Below, piece by piece: positions 6,245-12,880 of a DNA stretch of 14,739 nucleotides. The stretch's first letter is position 1. Every line of letters starts with the position of its first letter. A program made the translations under genes and the position numbers. The notes beneath the pieces were generated by a model. The model worked only from the letters and a program-made list of their open reading frames with translations, was not told the origin of the DNA and did not search any database. The stretch spans positions 1 through 14,739 of the forward strand of contig JAOAFK010000052.1 of the NCBI GenBank assembly GCA_026416315.1. The letters are read 5' to 3'. This DNA is from Syntrophorhabdaceae bacterium (GTDB taxonomy: Bacteria > Desulfobacterota > Syntrophorhabdia > Syntrophorhabdales > Syntrophorhabdaceae).

Positions 6245-7468
6245 ATGTTGATTATCACCCATCATGCAGGAGATCCTCATGGTCTTTTGGGGCCACAGTT
6301 AGTTGCTACATTTTTTTCAAATCATTTCAATATTCATACATACGTAGTTGGGGTGAAAAGAGGATTCAATGAAAGGAATCTTTTATCTTTTTTAAAAGAT
6401 CATTATAAAAATGAAGAATCTGTGGTTTGTTTTTCCTACCATTGTGGAAGGCCTGATTTAATTAGGTTTGCAAGGGAACTTAAAGATATGGGATTTAAAA
6501 CGATACTCGGTGGGCCACAGGCTAAAAAAGATATCTCTGGCGAACCCCATATGGAAAGATACCCCCATCGCTTCAAGGGTTTCAGAGATATATTTGACCT
6601 TGGATATTCAGGCCCTATTGATTTTTTTGAATATACTTTTTTTAAAAAAGATGGTCTTATCTGTAAAAAATGGACAAACAACATCAATGTTGAAGTTGCA
6701 TGGGATAACATATTAATATTTCATGATAAAGTCGAAAAATTACAGATAAAAGAGGCACAGATACTCCGCAGCATTGGTTGTCCATATGCAATAAAAAGAG
6801 AAATTATTGAAATCGAGCCACCGGTGTTTCTTTCCCATTTAAACCCTATTGAGATTGAAATAAGCGGTTGCAGTTTCTGTGATGTGTCATGGGATAAGGG
6901 ATACTGCGGACATATTGAAGACGAAAAGGTCCTTGAACAGATCACCCGATTACCTGAAGAAAATGGTTATAAGATACCTTTTGAGCTTATAGATGAATAT
7001 CCCATAGGTTTTCTAACTAAACTTCTTGAAGGAACAAGAAAATCTAAAATAAAACTTACTCAGATAAACCTCGTATTAAGGGCAAACGATATCTTGAACA
7101 GATTTAGAACTCTTGAAGGAATTCTTAATGAAATGGAAAAAGACAAAATAAAACTCCTTCTTTCTTCTATAGGCTTTGAGTCATTCAGCAGGAAAATTTT
7201 AAAAAATTTAAATAAAGGAGTCACCGTTGAAGAAAACATTGAGACCATTAAAATTTTACGGGAATTGAAGCAAAAATTTCCCGAAACCCTTCTGTACAAA
7301 AGGGATGAAGGTGCTGTTCATGGTTTTATTCATCCCACTCCTTGGGATGATGAAAATACACAGTCTGAAATCTATTCAATAATTGGCGCTTACAATCTTT
7401 TCCATGATATTCTTCCTTACAACAGTACTCCTTTGATAATACACCATGGGAGTGCCCTAGGCGACTAG
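6245..7468 (+). CDS. B12-binding / radical SAM-like protein, incomplete cluster motif, C-terminus cut by TAG
   Basis: The N-terminal ~120 residues read as a cobalamin-binding Rossmann-like domain (DPHGLLGPQLVATFF, VVCFSYHCGRPD, KTILGGPQA). A C-terminal radical SAM TIM-barrel-like region follows (LLLSSIGFESFSRKILKNLNKGVT, ENIETIKILRELK). The expected CX3CX2C cluster motif is not intact: IEISGCSFCDVSWDKGYC offers C209, C212 and C221, with glutamate where the first cysteine would fall, so the enzyme may be degenerate or use another ligand set. The frame ends at TAG 7466-7468, but the next 27 codons in frame look coding, so the original protein was probably about 435 residues. No ribosome-binding site precedes ATG 6245. 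It converges on the HD-GYP gene. Substrate unknown. Confidence 0.68.
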   Translation: MLIITHHAGDPHGLLGPQLVATFFSNHFNIHTYVVGVKRGFNERNLLSFLKDHYKNEESVVCFSYHCGRPDLIRFARELKDMGFKTILGGPQAKKDISGEPHMERYPHRFKGFRDIFDLGYSGPIDFFEYTFFKKDGLICKKWTNNINVEVAWDNILIFHDKVEKLQIKEAQILRSIGCPYAIKREIIEIEPPVFLSHLNPIEIEISGCSFCDVSWDKGYCGHIEDEKVLEQITRLPEENGYKIPFELIDEYPIGFLTKLLEGTRKSKIKLTQINLVLRANDILNRFRTLEGILNEMEKDKIKLLLSSIGFESFSRKILKNLNKGVTVEENIETIKILRELKQKFPETLLYKRDEGAVHGFIHPTPWDDENTQSEIYSIIGAYNLFHDILPYNSTPLIIHHGSALGD

Positions 7469-7552
7469 ATAAGAAAAATAGAAGAAACTGAGAATATTCT
7501 TTTTCCAAGAAAACTCAATATAATAGAATGGTGGGATTACAAAAAGACTTGA
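7469..7552 (+). pseudogene. in-frame C-terminal extension of the radical SAM-like gene, beyond the TAG
   Basis: After TAG 7466-7468 the same frame continues for 27 codons to TGA 7550-7552: IRKIEETENILFPRKL then NIIEWWDYKKT. The composition (paired Trp, charged helix) is protein-like and unlike random AT-rich spacer. TAG differs from the Trp codon TGG by one base, so a nonsense change is the simplest reading; readthrough or pyrrolysine is possible but unsupported here. Confidence 0.45.
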
Positions 7553-7596
7553 TATCCAATAATTTACATAAATTTTTTTAAAGTTATTGCTTTTTA

Positions 7597-9381
7597 TTAA
7601 TAAAACATAAATCTTTTTTTTTCAAACAAATCAATGCATGTATCAATAACATCTGGATGGTATTTCGTGCCTTTTCCGTTTTTTAGCTCAAGGATAATAG
7701 AATCAAGGGTTAATGCCTCTCTGTATGGTCTTTTCGATGACATGGCCTCAACGACATCTGCCACAGCAAGGATACAGGCCTCAATAAGAATATTTAAGCC
7801 TTTTAATCCTTTTGGATAACCGGAGCCATCGAGTCTTTCATGGTGTTGAAGCACTATTTCTCCGATAGGTGCAGGTAAACCTGAATCTTTAATCATTTCA
7901 TAACCTGCCTCTGGATGGGTCTTTATCAAACTGTATTCCATGTCATTCAGCCTATCAGGTTTAATCAAAATTTCAGTTGGAATCTTAGTTTTCCCTACAT
8001 CATGGATTATAGATGCTATACCAATTATCTCAACATTATCTTTGGTAAATCCCATTTCTTCAGCGATTGCCATAGCGAGCTTACTTACCCTTTTATGATG
8101 TCCTTTAATACCAGGGTCTTTTGTCTCTATAACCCTGTATAATATATCAATCATGCCATTCAATGACTTCTTATATTTTTGTGCCTCTTCTTCTGCAAGC
8201 TTTCTTGAAGTTATATCTACAAGCATACCTTCATAATAAAGGGTATTTCCATTTTTATCTTTAACTGCATGAGATGTAATAGACACCCACTGGAGGCTTG
8301 CGTCTTTTTTTCTCATAAGTATTTCAAAATCTTTTACATAACCATCTCTCTCTATCCTTCTTTTTAATTCTGCCCTTCTACTCGGGTCAACATAGAGTTG
8401 GTGTGCAATATCAGTTACAGATGCCATCATCTCTTCCGGGGAAGAAAAACCGTGAATTTTTGCAAGGGCTGGATTCACACTCAAATATCTTCCATCAGGT
8501 GTCACTTGAAAGATTCCCTCAACGGCATTTTCAAATATATCTCTATATTTTTCTTCAGACCTTTTAAGTTCTTCTTCTGCCTTTTTTCTTGAAGTTATAT
8601 CTTCCAATGTCCCTTCATAATATTTAATAGTTCCATCTCTGTCTTTAACTGCTCTGACATTTAATGAACCCCATAACACAGTGCCATCTTTTCTAAAAAA
8701 CTGTGCCTCAAACCTTTCCACCATACCCTTTTCTTCCAGTATCTTTTTAAATCTGTGTCTATCCTCTGAGCTTGTATATAATTGTTTACCAATGTTTACA
8801 ACCCTATCTATCATCTCTTCAGGAGAGGTAAATCCGAAAATCCTTGCCATGGTCGGATTAACAGTAATTAATCTTCCATCTGGGGTGCTTTGAAATATGC
8901 CTTCAACAGCATTCTCAAATATGCTTCTATATTTTTCCTCACTTTTTTTCAGTGCCTCCTCTGCATTTTTTTTATCTGTAATGTCTGTAAACATGGCAAA
9001 GGACCCTATAAATCTTTTATCCTTATCGAGTATGGGTGTTGCTGATACAAGTGCCCACATATAGGATCCATCTTTTTTTCTTAGCATCCTTTCATATCTT
9101 CCTGATAAACCCCTTTTTCTTCTTGCTACTTCCATTTCATAGTTGGGTATGTCTTCTTCGTGAATAAAATCTTTCAAGCACTTACCTTGTAGCTCTTCTA
9201 AGTTGTATCCGAGCATATCTGCCATTCTTCTGTTTGCATATGTGGTAATGTAGTTTTCGTCGAATACCCATATGCCTTCATCTGCTGTATCTACAATCAA
9301 TCTATACTGTTCTTCTCTGTCTTTAAGCTGTTCTTCAACTTTTTTTAATCTGCTATTTATGTCAATGTCGTTTGCCATCAT
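7597..9381 (-). CDS. triple-PAS HD-GYP cyclic-di-GMP phosphodiesterase-like protein
   Basis: Cytoplasmic signalling protein, 594 residues, with no membrane segment. A short N-terminal coiled coil is followed by three PAS/PAC modules (roughly 20-140, 145-268 and 272-392), each ending in an ITDKK/ITSRK-type PAC signature, then an HD-GYP domain (about 400-590). Catalytic elements are intact: HHKRVSKLA at 428-436, HD pair H460-D461 in IHDVGK, HPEAGYEM, and HHERLDGSGYP at 513-523, which is the GYP motif. HD-GYP proteins hydrolyse cyclic-di-GMP (or cGAMP in some groups). PAS2 and PAS3 are close copies of each other (both contain IFENAVEGIFQ and TPDGR). Its start lies 23 bases after the stop of the sigma-54 activator gene, with a GGTGATAG ribosome-binding site, so the two form an operon. 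What the PAS domains sense is unknown. Confidence 0.93.
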   Translation of the reverse strand: MMANDIDINSRLKKVEEQLKDREEQYRLIVDTADEGIWVFDENYITTYANRRMADMLGYNLEELQGKCLKDFIHEEDIPNYEMEVARRKRGLSGRYERMLRKKDGSYMWALVSATPILDKDKRFIGSFAMFTDITDKKNAEEALKKSEEKYRSIFENAVEGIFQSTPDGRLITVNPTMARIFGFTSPEEMIDRVVNIGKQLYTSSEDRHRFKKILEEKGMVERFEAQFFRKDGTVLWGSLNVRAVKDRDGTIKYYEGTLEDITSRKKAEEELKRSEEKYRDIFENAVEGIFQVTPDGRYLSVNPALAKIHGFSSPEEMMASVTDIAHQLYVDPSRRAELKRRIERDGYVKDFEILMRKKDASLQWVSITSHAVKDKNGNTLYYEGMLVDITSRKLAEEEAQKYKKSLNGMIDILYRVIETKDPGIKGHHKRVSKLAMAIAEEMGFTKDNVEIIGIASIIHDVGKTKIPTEILIKPDRLNDMEYSLIKTHPEAGYEMIKDSGLPAPIGEIVLQHHERLDGSGYPKGLKGLNILIEACILAVADVVEAMSSKRPYREALTLDSIILELKNGKGTKYHPDVIDTCIDLFEKKRFMFY

Positions 9382-9404
9382 AATCTATCACCATTCAGTT
9401 TTTT

Positions 9405-10967
9405 TTATAAATACTCTGACCTCATTGTCCTTCCAAAAGGTATTTTTAGTCTTCTCATCTTACTTCTCAAGGTAGCAGGATTCATACCGAGGATGGCAGC
9501 AGCTCCATTTTTACCTTCTATCTTTCCTTTTGCAAGCCTTAGGGCATTTTTTATATGTTGGATCTCCATGTTTTTTAAAGTCATATCATTGGGAACTACA
9601 TCTAATTCATTTACTGCCTTTTTTTCAAATGTCTGTATCCCTATTATATCATCAAAACTTAAAGGCCTGTTTCCATGAATTATAATTGCCCTTTCTATGG
9701 CATTGCTTAATTCCCTTACATTACCAGGCCAGTGATACTGTAAAAGTTTTTCAAGTGTTCCTGGCGCAAGGGTCGGTATGAAATTAAGCCCCATCTCTTT
9801 TGATTTACGCCGTATAAAATAATCTACAAGGGCTGGGATGTCTGTTTTTCTTTCTCTAAGAGGGGGAATTCTTATGGGTACAACACAGAGCCTGTAATAT
9901 AGGTCATCTCTGAAAAGCTTTTTCTCTACAAGTGTTTTTAAATCTTTGTTTGTTGCAGAGATGACCCTCACATCAACCTTTATTGGCTGGGTGCCACCAA
10001 CCCTTTCTATTTCCTTTTCTTGCAAGACCCTTAATAGACGCACTTGGGCATTTAAGGGAAGTTCACTTACTTCATCGAGAAAGATTGTGCCACCATTGGC
10101 ACGTTCAAACCTTCCTCTCTGTCGTGATATGGCACCTGTAAAGGCACCTTTTTCATGACCGAACAGTTCGCTGTCGATTAATGTTTCAGGGATGGCTCCA
10201 CAGTTTACCTTTATTAAAGGCCCGTTATTCCGTGGTGAAAAATTATGTATTGCATTGGCAATCAATTCTTTGCCAGTTCCTGTTTCTCCAATTAAAAGTA
10301 CAGGGCTTGAAAGGGGCGCCACCTTTAATACCTGATTCATCACCTCTTTTAAACCGAATTCAGCCCCAACTATCTCTTCAGTAAAATCTTTACGAAGTTC
10401 ATGCTGGAAATATTTGCTGTCATCGGCAAGGAGTTCTTTGAGTCTCATCAATTCAAAATATCTCAGGGAATTTGCAAGGGCTATAGCAGCCGGTTCATTT
10501 ATAATTGACCACAGTTTTGCATGTGTTTCATTATATGTTCCTTTGCCTTCTTTCCTGACAATAAAAGACCCTACAAATTTATCTTCCACAATAAGCCTTC
10601 CAACAATGATTGATGAAACTGGCCATCTATAATTTTCTGCAATCCTACCTACAATTTCATCTTTATATACATCTTCAGAAACCCTAACTCTGGGAAACTT
10701 CAATGGTTCTTCTAACTGTTTTCTAATATATGTGGGCATAGGAACCCCTTCGAACCTCATTTGACCTCCATCAATATCTGCGGTGGCAACTACATCGATG
10801 GTATGTGTTTCACTGTTATAAACAGTCATTATTAGTTCATCGGCTGGAATTATATCTTTTATGTATAGAAAACATTGATAGAGGGCCTTGTCTATTTCAA
10901 GGCTACCACATATTCTCATAGTCACTTCTCTATAAAATTGATTTTCATCTATGTGAGTAGAAGCCAT
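9405..10967 (-). CDS. sigma-54-dependent enhancer-binding regulator (GAF - AAA+ - Fis HTH)
   Basis: Transcription activator of the NtrC/FhlA class, 520 residues. The N-terminal ~170 residues resemble a GAF sensor domain (IPADELIMTVYN, SSIIVGRLIVEDKFVGSFIV), not a phospho-receiver, so it is probably controlled by a small molecule or redox signal. The central AAA+ domain has Walker A GETGTGKE (227-234), the sigma-54-contacting GAFTGA loop (274-279), Walker B IFLDE (D298, E299) and YHWPGNVREL. The C-terminus is a Fis-type helix-turn-helix (NGAAAILGMNPATLRSKMRRL). No Shine-Dalgarno precedes ATG 10967 and a promoter lies 13 bases upstream; an internal ATG at residue 17 has a GAGAAG site and is an alternative. 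It is divergent from a sigma-54 promoter with three palindromes, its likely target. Confidence 0.95.
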   Translation of the reverse strand: MASTHIDENQFYREVTMRICGSLEIDKALYQCFLYIKDIIPADELIMTVYNSETHTIDVVATADIDGGQMRFEGVPMPTYIRKQLEEPLKFPRVRVSEDVYKDEIVGRIAENYRWPVSSIIVGRLIVEDKFVGSFIVRKEGKGTYNETHAKLWSIINEPAAIALANSLRYFELMRLKELLADDSKYFQHELRKDFTEEIVGAEFGLKEVMNQVLKVAPLSSPVLLIGETGTGKELIANAIHNFSPRNNGPLIKVNCGAIPETLIDSELFGHEKGAFTGAISRQRGRFERANGGTIFLDEVSELPLNAQVRLLRVLQEKEIERVGGTQPIKVDVRVISATNKDLKTLVEKKLFRDDLYYRLCVVPIRIPPLRERKTDIPALVDYFIRRKSKEMGLNFIPTLAPGTLEKLLQYHWPGNVRELSNAIERAIIIHGNRPLSFDDIIGIQTFEKKAVNELDVVPNDMTLKNMEIQHIKNALRLAKGKIEGKNGAAAILGMNPATLRSKMRRLKIPFGRTMRSEYL

Positions 10968-10979
10968 AATTTTATCTGT

Positions 10980-11008
10980 GTTATAAAATAGTTTTTAGAT
11001 AATTTCAA
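10980..11008 (-). promoter_or_regulatory. sigma-70 type promoter for the activator / HD-GYP operon
   Basis: On the minus strand, TTGAAA (11008-11003), a 17-base spacer and TATAAC (10985-10980). Both boxes match well (five of six each). The predicted start, about 10973, leaves a leader of only about six bases before ATG 10967, which has no ribosome-binding site. Confidence 0.6.
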
Positions 11009-11036
11009 GTTTTTTTAAATGCTAAATAAAAAAATT

Positions 11037-11102
11037 CTGTTGTATTTTACAGTTTATAAAAAACTGTTTTATTTAATAGATATAAACTGTTGTATATAAC
11101 AG
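11037..11102 (+). promoter_or_regulatory. three palindromic operator copies, likely enhancer (UAS) for the sigma-54 activator
   Basis: Three same-orientation 16-mers: CTGTTGTATTTTACAG (11037-11052), CTGTTTTATTTAATAG (11064-11079) and CTGTTGTATATAACAG (11087-11102). Each is an imperfect dyad of the form CTGT-N8-AYAG; the third extends to AACTGTT...AACAGTT, a seven-base inverted repeat. Start-to-start spacing is 27 and 23. The cluster ends 49 bases before the -24 box, the classical position for activator enhancer sites. Binding by the divergent Fis-type regulator is inferred from context. Confidence 0.7.
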
Positions 11103-11150
11103 TTCAATGCCCATGGTTTTATAATTTATTAAAATCATTTAACATTTTTT

Positions 11151-11166
11151 TGGTATGCGTTTTGCA
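11151..11166 (+). promoter_or_regulatory. sigma-54 (-24/-12) promoter
   Basis: TGGTATGCGTTTTGCA, with GG at 11152-11153 and GC at 11164-11165 separated by exactly ten bases, as sigma-54 requires; TTGCA is a consensus -12 box. The predicted start is near 11177, giving a leader of about 34 bases ahead of the gene at 11211. The three upstream palindromes and the divergent AAA+ activator support it. Confidence 0.82.
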
Positions 11167-11210
11167 TAATTTATTAAAGAAATAAAAATTTATGAAAAAA
11201 GGAGAAGGCC

Positions 11211-11501
11211 ATGGGAAGATTATGGGAGAAAAAAATCGATAAAATGTCCATGGAAGGAGCAATTATTGAAGTATTCGGTTGTGCATCATTACACAATCCA
11301 GTAATTACCCTTTTTAAGGGAAAAGAAAAGATTAGTTCTGATTTTTATTTAAATGGTAACAGGCAAGAGGCTGCCTTGATTGAAATCTTTGGCTGCGTCT
11401 CATTTGATAAAGTAGTAAATTTTGATTTGGAAAAAGAAAATGTTGTTGAAGTTTATAAAAGATATGAACCGATAGAAGCATTGATAGTGGGTATAGCCTA
11501 A
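11211..11501 (+). CDS. unrecognised 96-residue protein with an internal FGC repeat, first gene behind the sigma-54 promoter
   Basis: I do not recognise a family. The protein contains the same block twice with a 38-residue period: EGAIIEVFGCASL (15-27) and EAALIEIFGCVSF (53-65), each carrying one cysteine (C24, C62) in an alternating hydrophobic, beta-like context. There is no signal peptide or membrane segment; the N-terminus is basic (GRLWEKKIDK). A strong ribosome-binding site (AAAAAAGGAGAAGG) precedes ATG 11211, and the sigma-54 promoter lies immediately upstream, so it should be highly and conditionally expressed. It sits directly before the Bcr/Hgd-like operon. It may be a small partner, assembly or ligand-binding protein for that enzyme, or a homodimerising cysteine protein; this is inference from context only. 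Confidence 0.8.
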   Translation: MGRLWEKKIDKMSMEGAIIEVFGCASLHNPVITLFKGKEKISSDFYLNGNRQEAALIEIFGCVSFDKVVNFDLEKENVVEVYKRYEPIEALIVGIA

Positions 11502-11527
11502 TACTTTTTCAAAACACAATCATTCAA

Positions 11528-11553
11528 TGGTGAAGTTTCGTGGCGCTTCATCA
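11528..11553 (+). terminator. hairpin between the small repeat gene and the bcr-like genes
   Basis: TGGTGAAG (11528-11535) pairs with CTTCATCA (11546-11553) as an eight-pair stem including one G-U, around a ten-base loop. No immediate T-run follows, so it may be a processing, mRNA-stabilising or partial termination element; it would separate the level of the small gene from the enzyme genes. Confidence 0.4.
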
Positions 11554-11584
11554 AAGAATTATTCCTTTCAATAGATATTTTTAC

Positions 11585-11613
11585 TTTAAAATCCCTTTAA
11601 AATCTTTTATAAT
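11585..11613 (+). promoter_or_regulatory. possible sigma-70 type promoter for the bcr-like genes
   Basis: TTTAAA (11585-11590), 17 bases, then a perfect TATAAT (11608-11613). The -35 is only four of six. Predicted start near 11620, about 84 bases before ATG 11704. It would give a basal or independent transcript of the enzyme genes downstream of the hairpin. Confidence 0.4.
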
Positions 11614-11703
11614 GCCACACGAAAATTGGAAGTACCTGATAATTTATAAAACAGGTAAAATAAATCCATGAAGATTTAAATACAATTAGAAAGAGGAGAG
11701 GGC

Positions 11704-12864
11704 ATGGTTGAAAGTAAAGATTTAAAAGGACTGGCAAAGGTAGAAAGATATTACAATGATTATGGTGTAAGGACCAAGGAGCTTAAGGCAAATGGAAAAA
11801 AGATTATAGGTTATGTATCTGCCCTTGGACCTGTTGAAGTTTTGACTGCTGCAGGTGTTGTCCCTTTTAGATTGAAGGGAAATGTGGATGAGGCTATAAC
11901 AAAAGGCGATGCATATATGGAAACGATTGTTTGTCCTTTTGTGAGAAATGTTTTTGATGCGGCAATCAAGGGAAGATTCGATTTTATGGATGGTATGGTA
12001 TTACCCCATCTGTGTGACAGTCTTGATCGGACTTCAGATGTATGGAGGGATTATTTAAACCTTCCCTATTTTCATTTTTTTAATGTTCCCCACGTGACAG
12101 ATGAGCCATCCATTGAGTTTATGAAAGAGATACTTAAACTATTGATCTCAACCCTTGAAGATTACACTGGAAACAAGATCACTATCGATTCGTTAAGACA
12201 GGCAATCTTATTACATAACGAAAATAGAAGGCTCATGAGAAGCCTTTATGACCTGAGAAAAAACAATCCACCTTTGATATCCGGTACCGAGATGATGAAG
12301 GTGTTGGTTGCAATCATGGGAATTCCTGTAGAAGAGTCAAATGAGCTGATAAAGGAGATAATTGAAGAGGTTAGGTCAAGAAAACCTTCTTTAGACAGGC
12401 AGAAAAAGCGTATCATGCTTATAGGTGACCAGATTGACAGTGTTGCCATAACAGAAGCAATAGAAGGTTCAGGTGCATATCTTGTTATGGATGACATATC
12501 AATAGGTAGCAAGATGTACTATCAGGATGTGGATGAAGAAAAAGAACCCATTCTTGCTCTCGCTGAGCGATATTTAAGAAAGTTAAAAATCCCCACAACT
12601 TTTGTAGATACTGGTGGTACATATCAGGAAAACTTAAATGCCCGATTTGGTCATATGAGAAAATATATCGAGGAGTTTGATGTAGATGGCGTAATACTTC
12701 TTGTATATAAATATTGTGACCCATATGGATTCGAGGTGCCTGCCATTAAAAGCTATATTGAAGAGATAGGTGTTCCAGTTTTATATCTTGAAGACGAGTA
12801 TTCTACATCGAGCCTCGCAAGGATGAAGACAAGGATAGAGGCATTTCTTGAAATGATAGCATAA
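11704..12864 (+). CDS. 2-hydroxyacyl-CoA dehydratase / benzoyl-CoA reductase small core subunit (BcrC/BzdN/HgdB-like)
   Basis: One of two homologous iron-sulfur core subunits of the HgdB/BcrC superfamily, which carry out ATP-driven radical dehydration of 2-hydroxyacyl-CoA or two-electron reduction of benzoyl-CoA. 386 residues matches the smaller core subunit. Conserved cysteines in the positions expected for a [4Fe-4S] cluster are C77 (TIVCPFVRN), C104 (PHLCDSLDR) and C338 (YKYCDPYGFE). The C-terminal PVLYLEDEYS block is also typical. An AGAGGAGAGGG ribosome-binding site precedes ATG 11704. The gene for the larger core subunit starts 16 bases after the stop, followed by the ATPase: the order (small core, large core, ATPase) matches the start of bcrCBAD and bzdNOPQ. 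Substrate is not settled by the sequence. Confidence 0.88.
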   Translation: MVESKDLKGLAKVERYYNDYGVRTKELKANGKKIIGYVSALGPVEVLTAAGVVPFRLKGNVDEAITKGDAYMETIVCPFVRNVFDAAIKGRFDFMDGMVLPHLCDSLDRTSDVWRDYLNLPYFHFFNVPHVTDEPSIEFMKEILKLLISTLEDYTGNKITIDSLRQAILLHNENRRLMRSLYDLRKNNPPLISGTEMMKVLVAIMGIPVEESNELIKEIIEEVRSRKPSLDRQKKRIMLIGDQIDSVAITEAIEGSGAYLVMDDISIGSKMYYQDVDEEKEPILALAERYLRKLKIPTTFVDTGGTYQENLNARFGHMRKYIEEFDVDGVILLVYKYCDPYGFEVPAIKSYIEEIGVPVLYLEDEYSTSSLARMKTRIEAFLEMIA

Positions 12865-12880
12865 CAAAGGGAGGTAGTTT

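Noticed and set aside
7466..7468. TAG as pyrrolysine codon
   Set aside because: No pyl genes are in the window and the protein is not a methylamine methyltransferase; a Trp to stop change is simpler. Left open only as a check.
7553..7596. Bidirectional terminator between the convergent genes
   Set aside because: Only a short TTTATTAATAAA palindrome without G-C pairs is visible; not enough for a terminator call.
11037..11102. The three 16-mers as a CRISPR array or phage attachment repeat
   Set aside because: Units are 16 bases, imperfect, dyad-symmetric and separated by 7-11 AT-rich bases, which fits operators; there are no cas genes or integrase.
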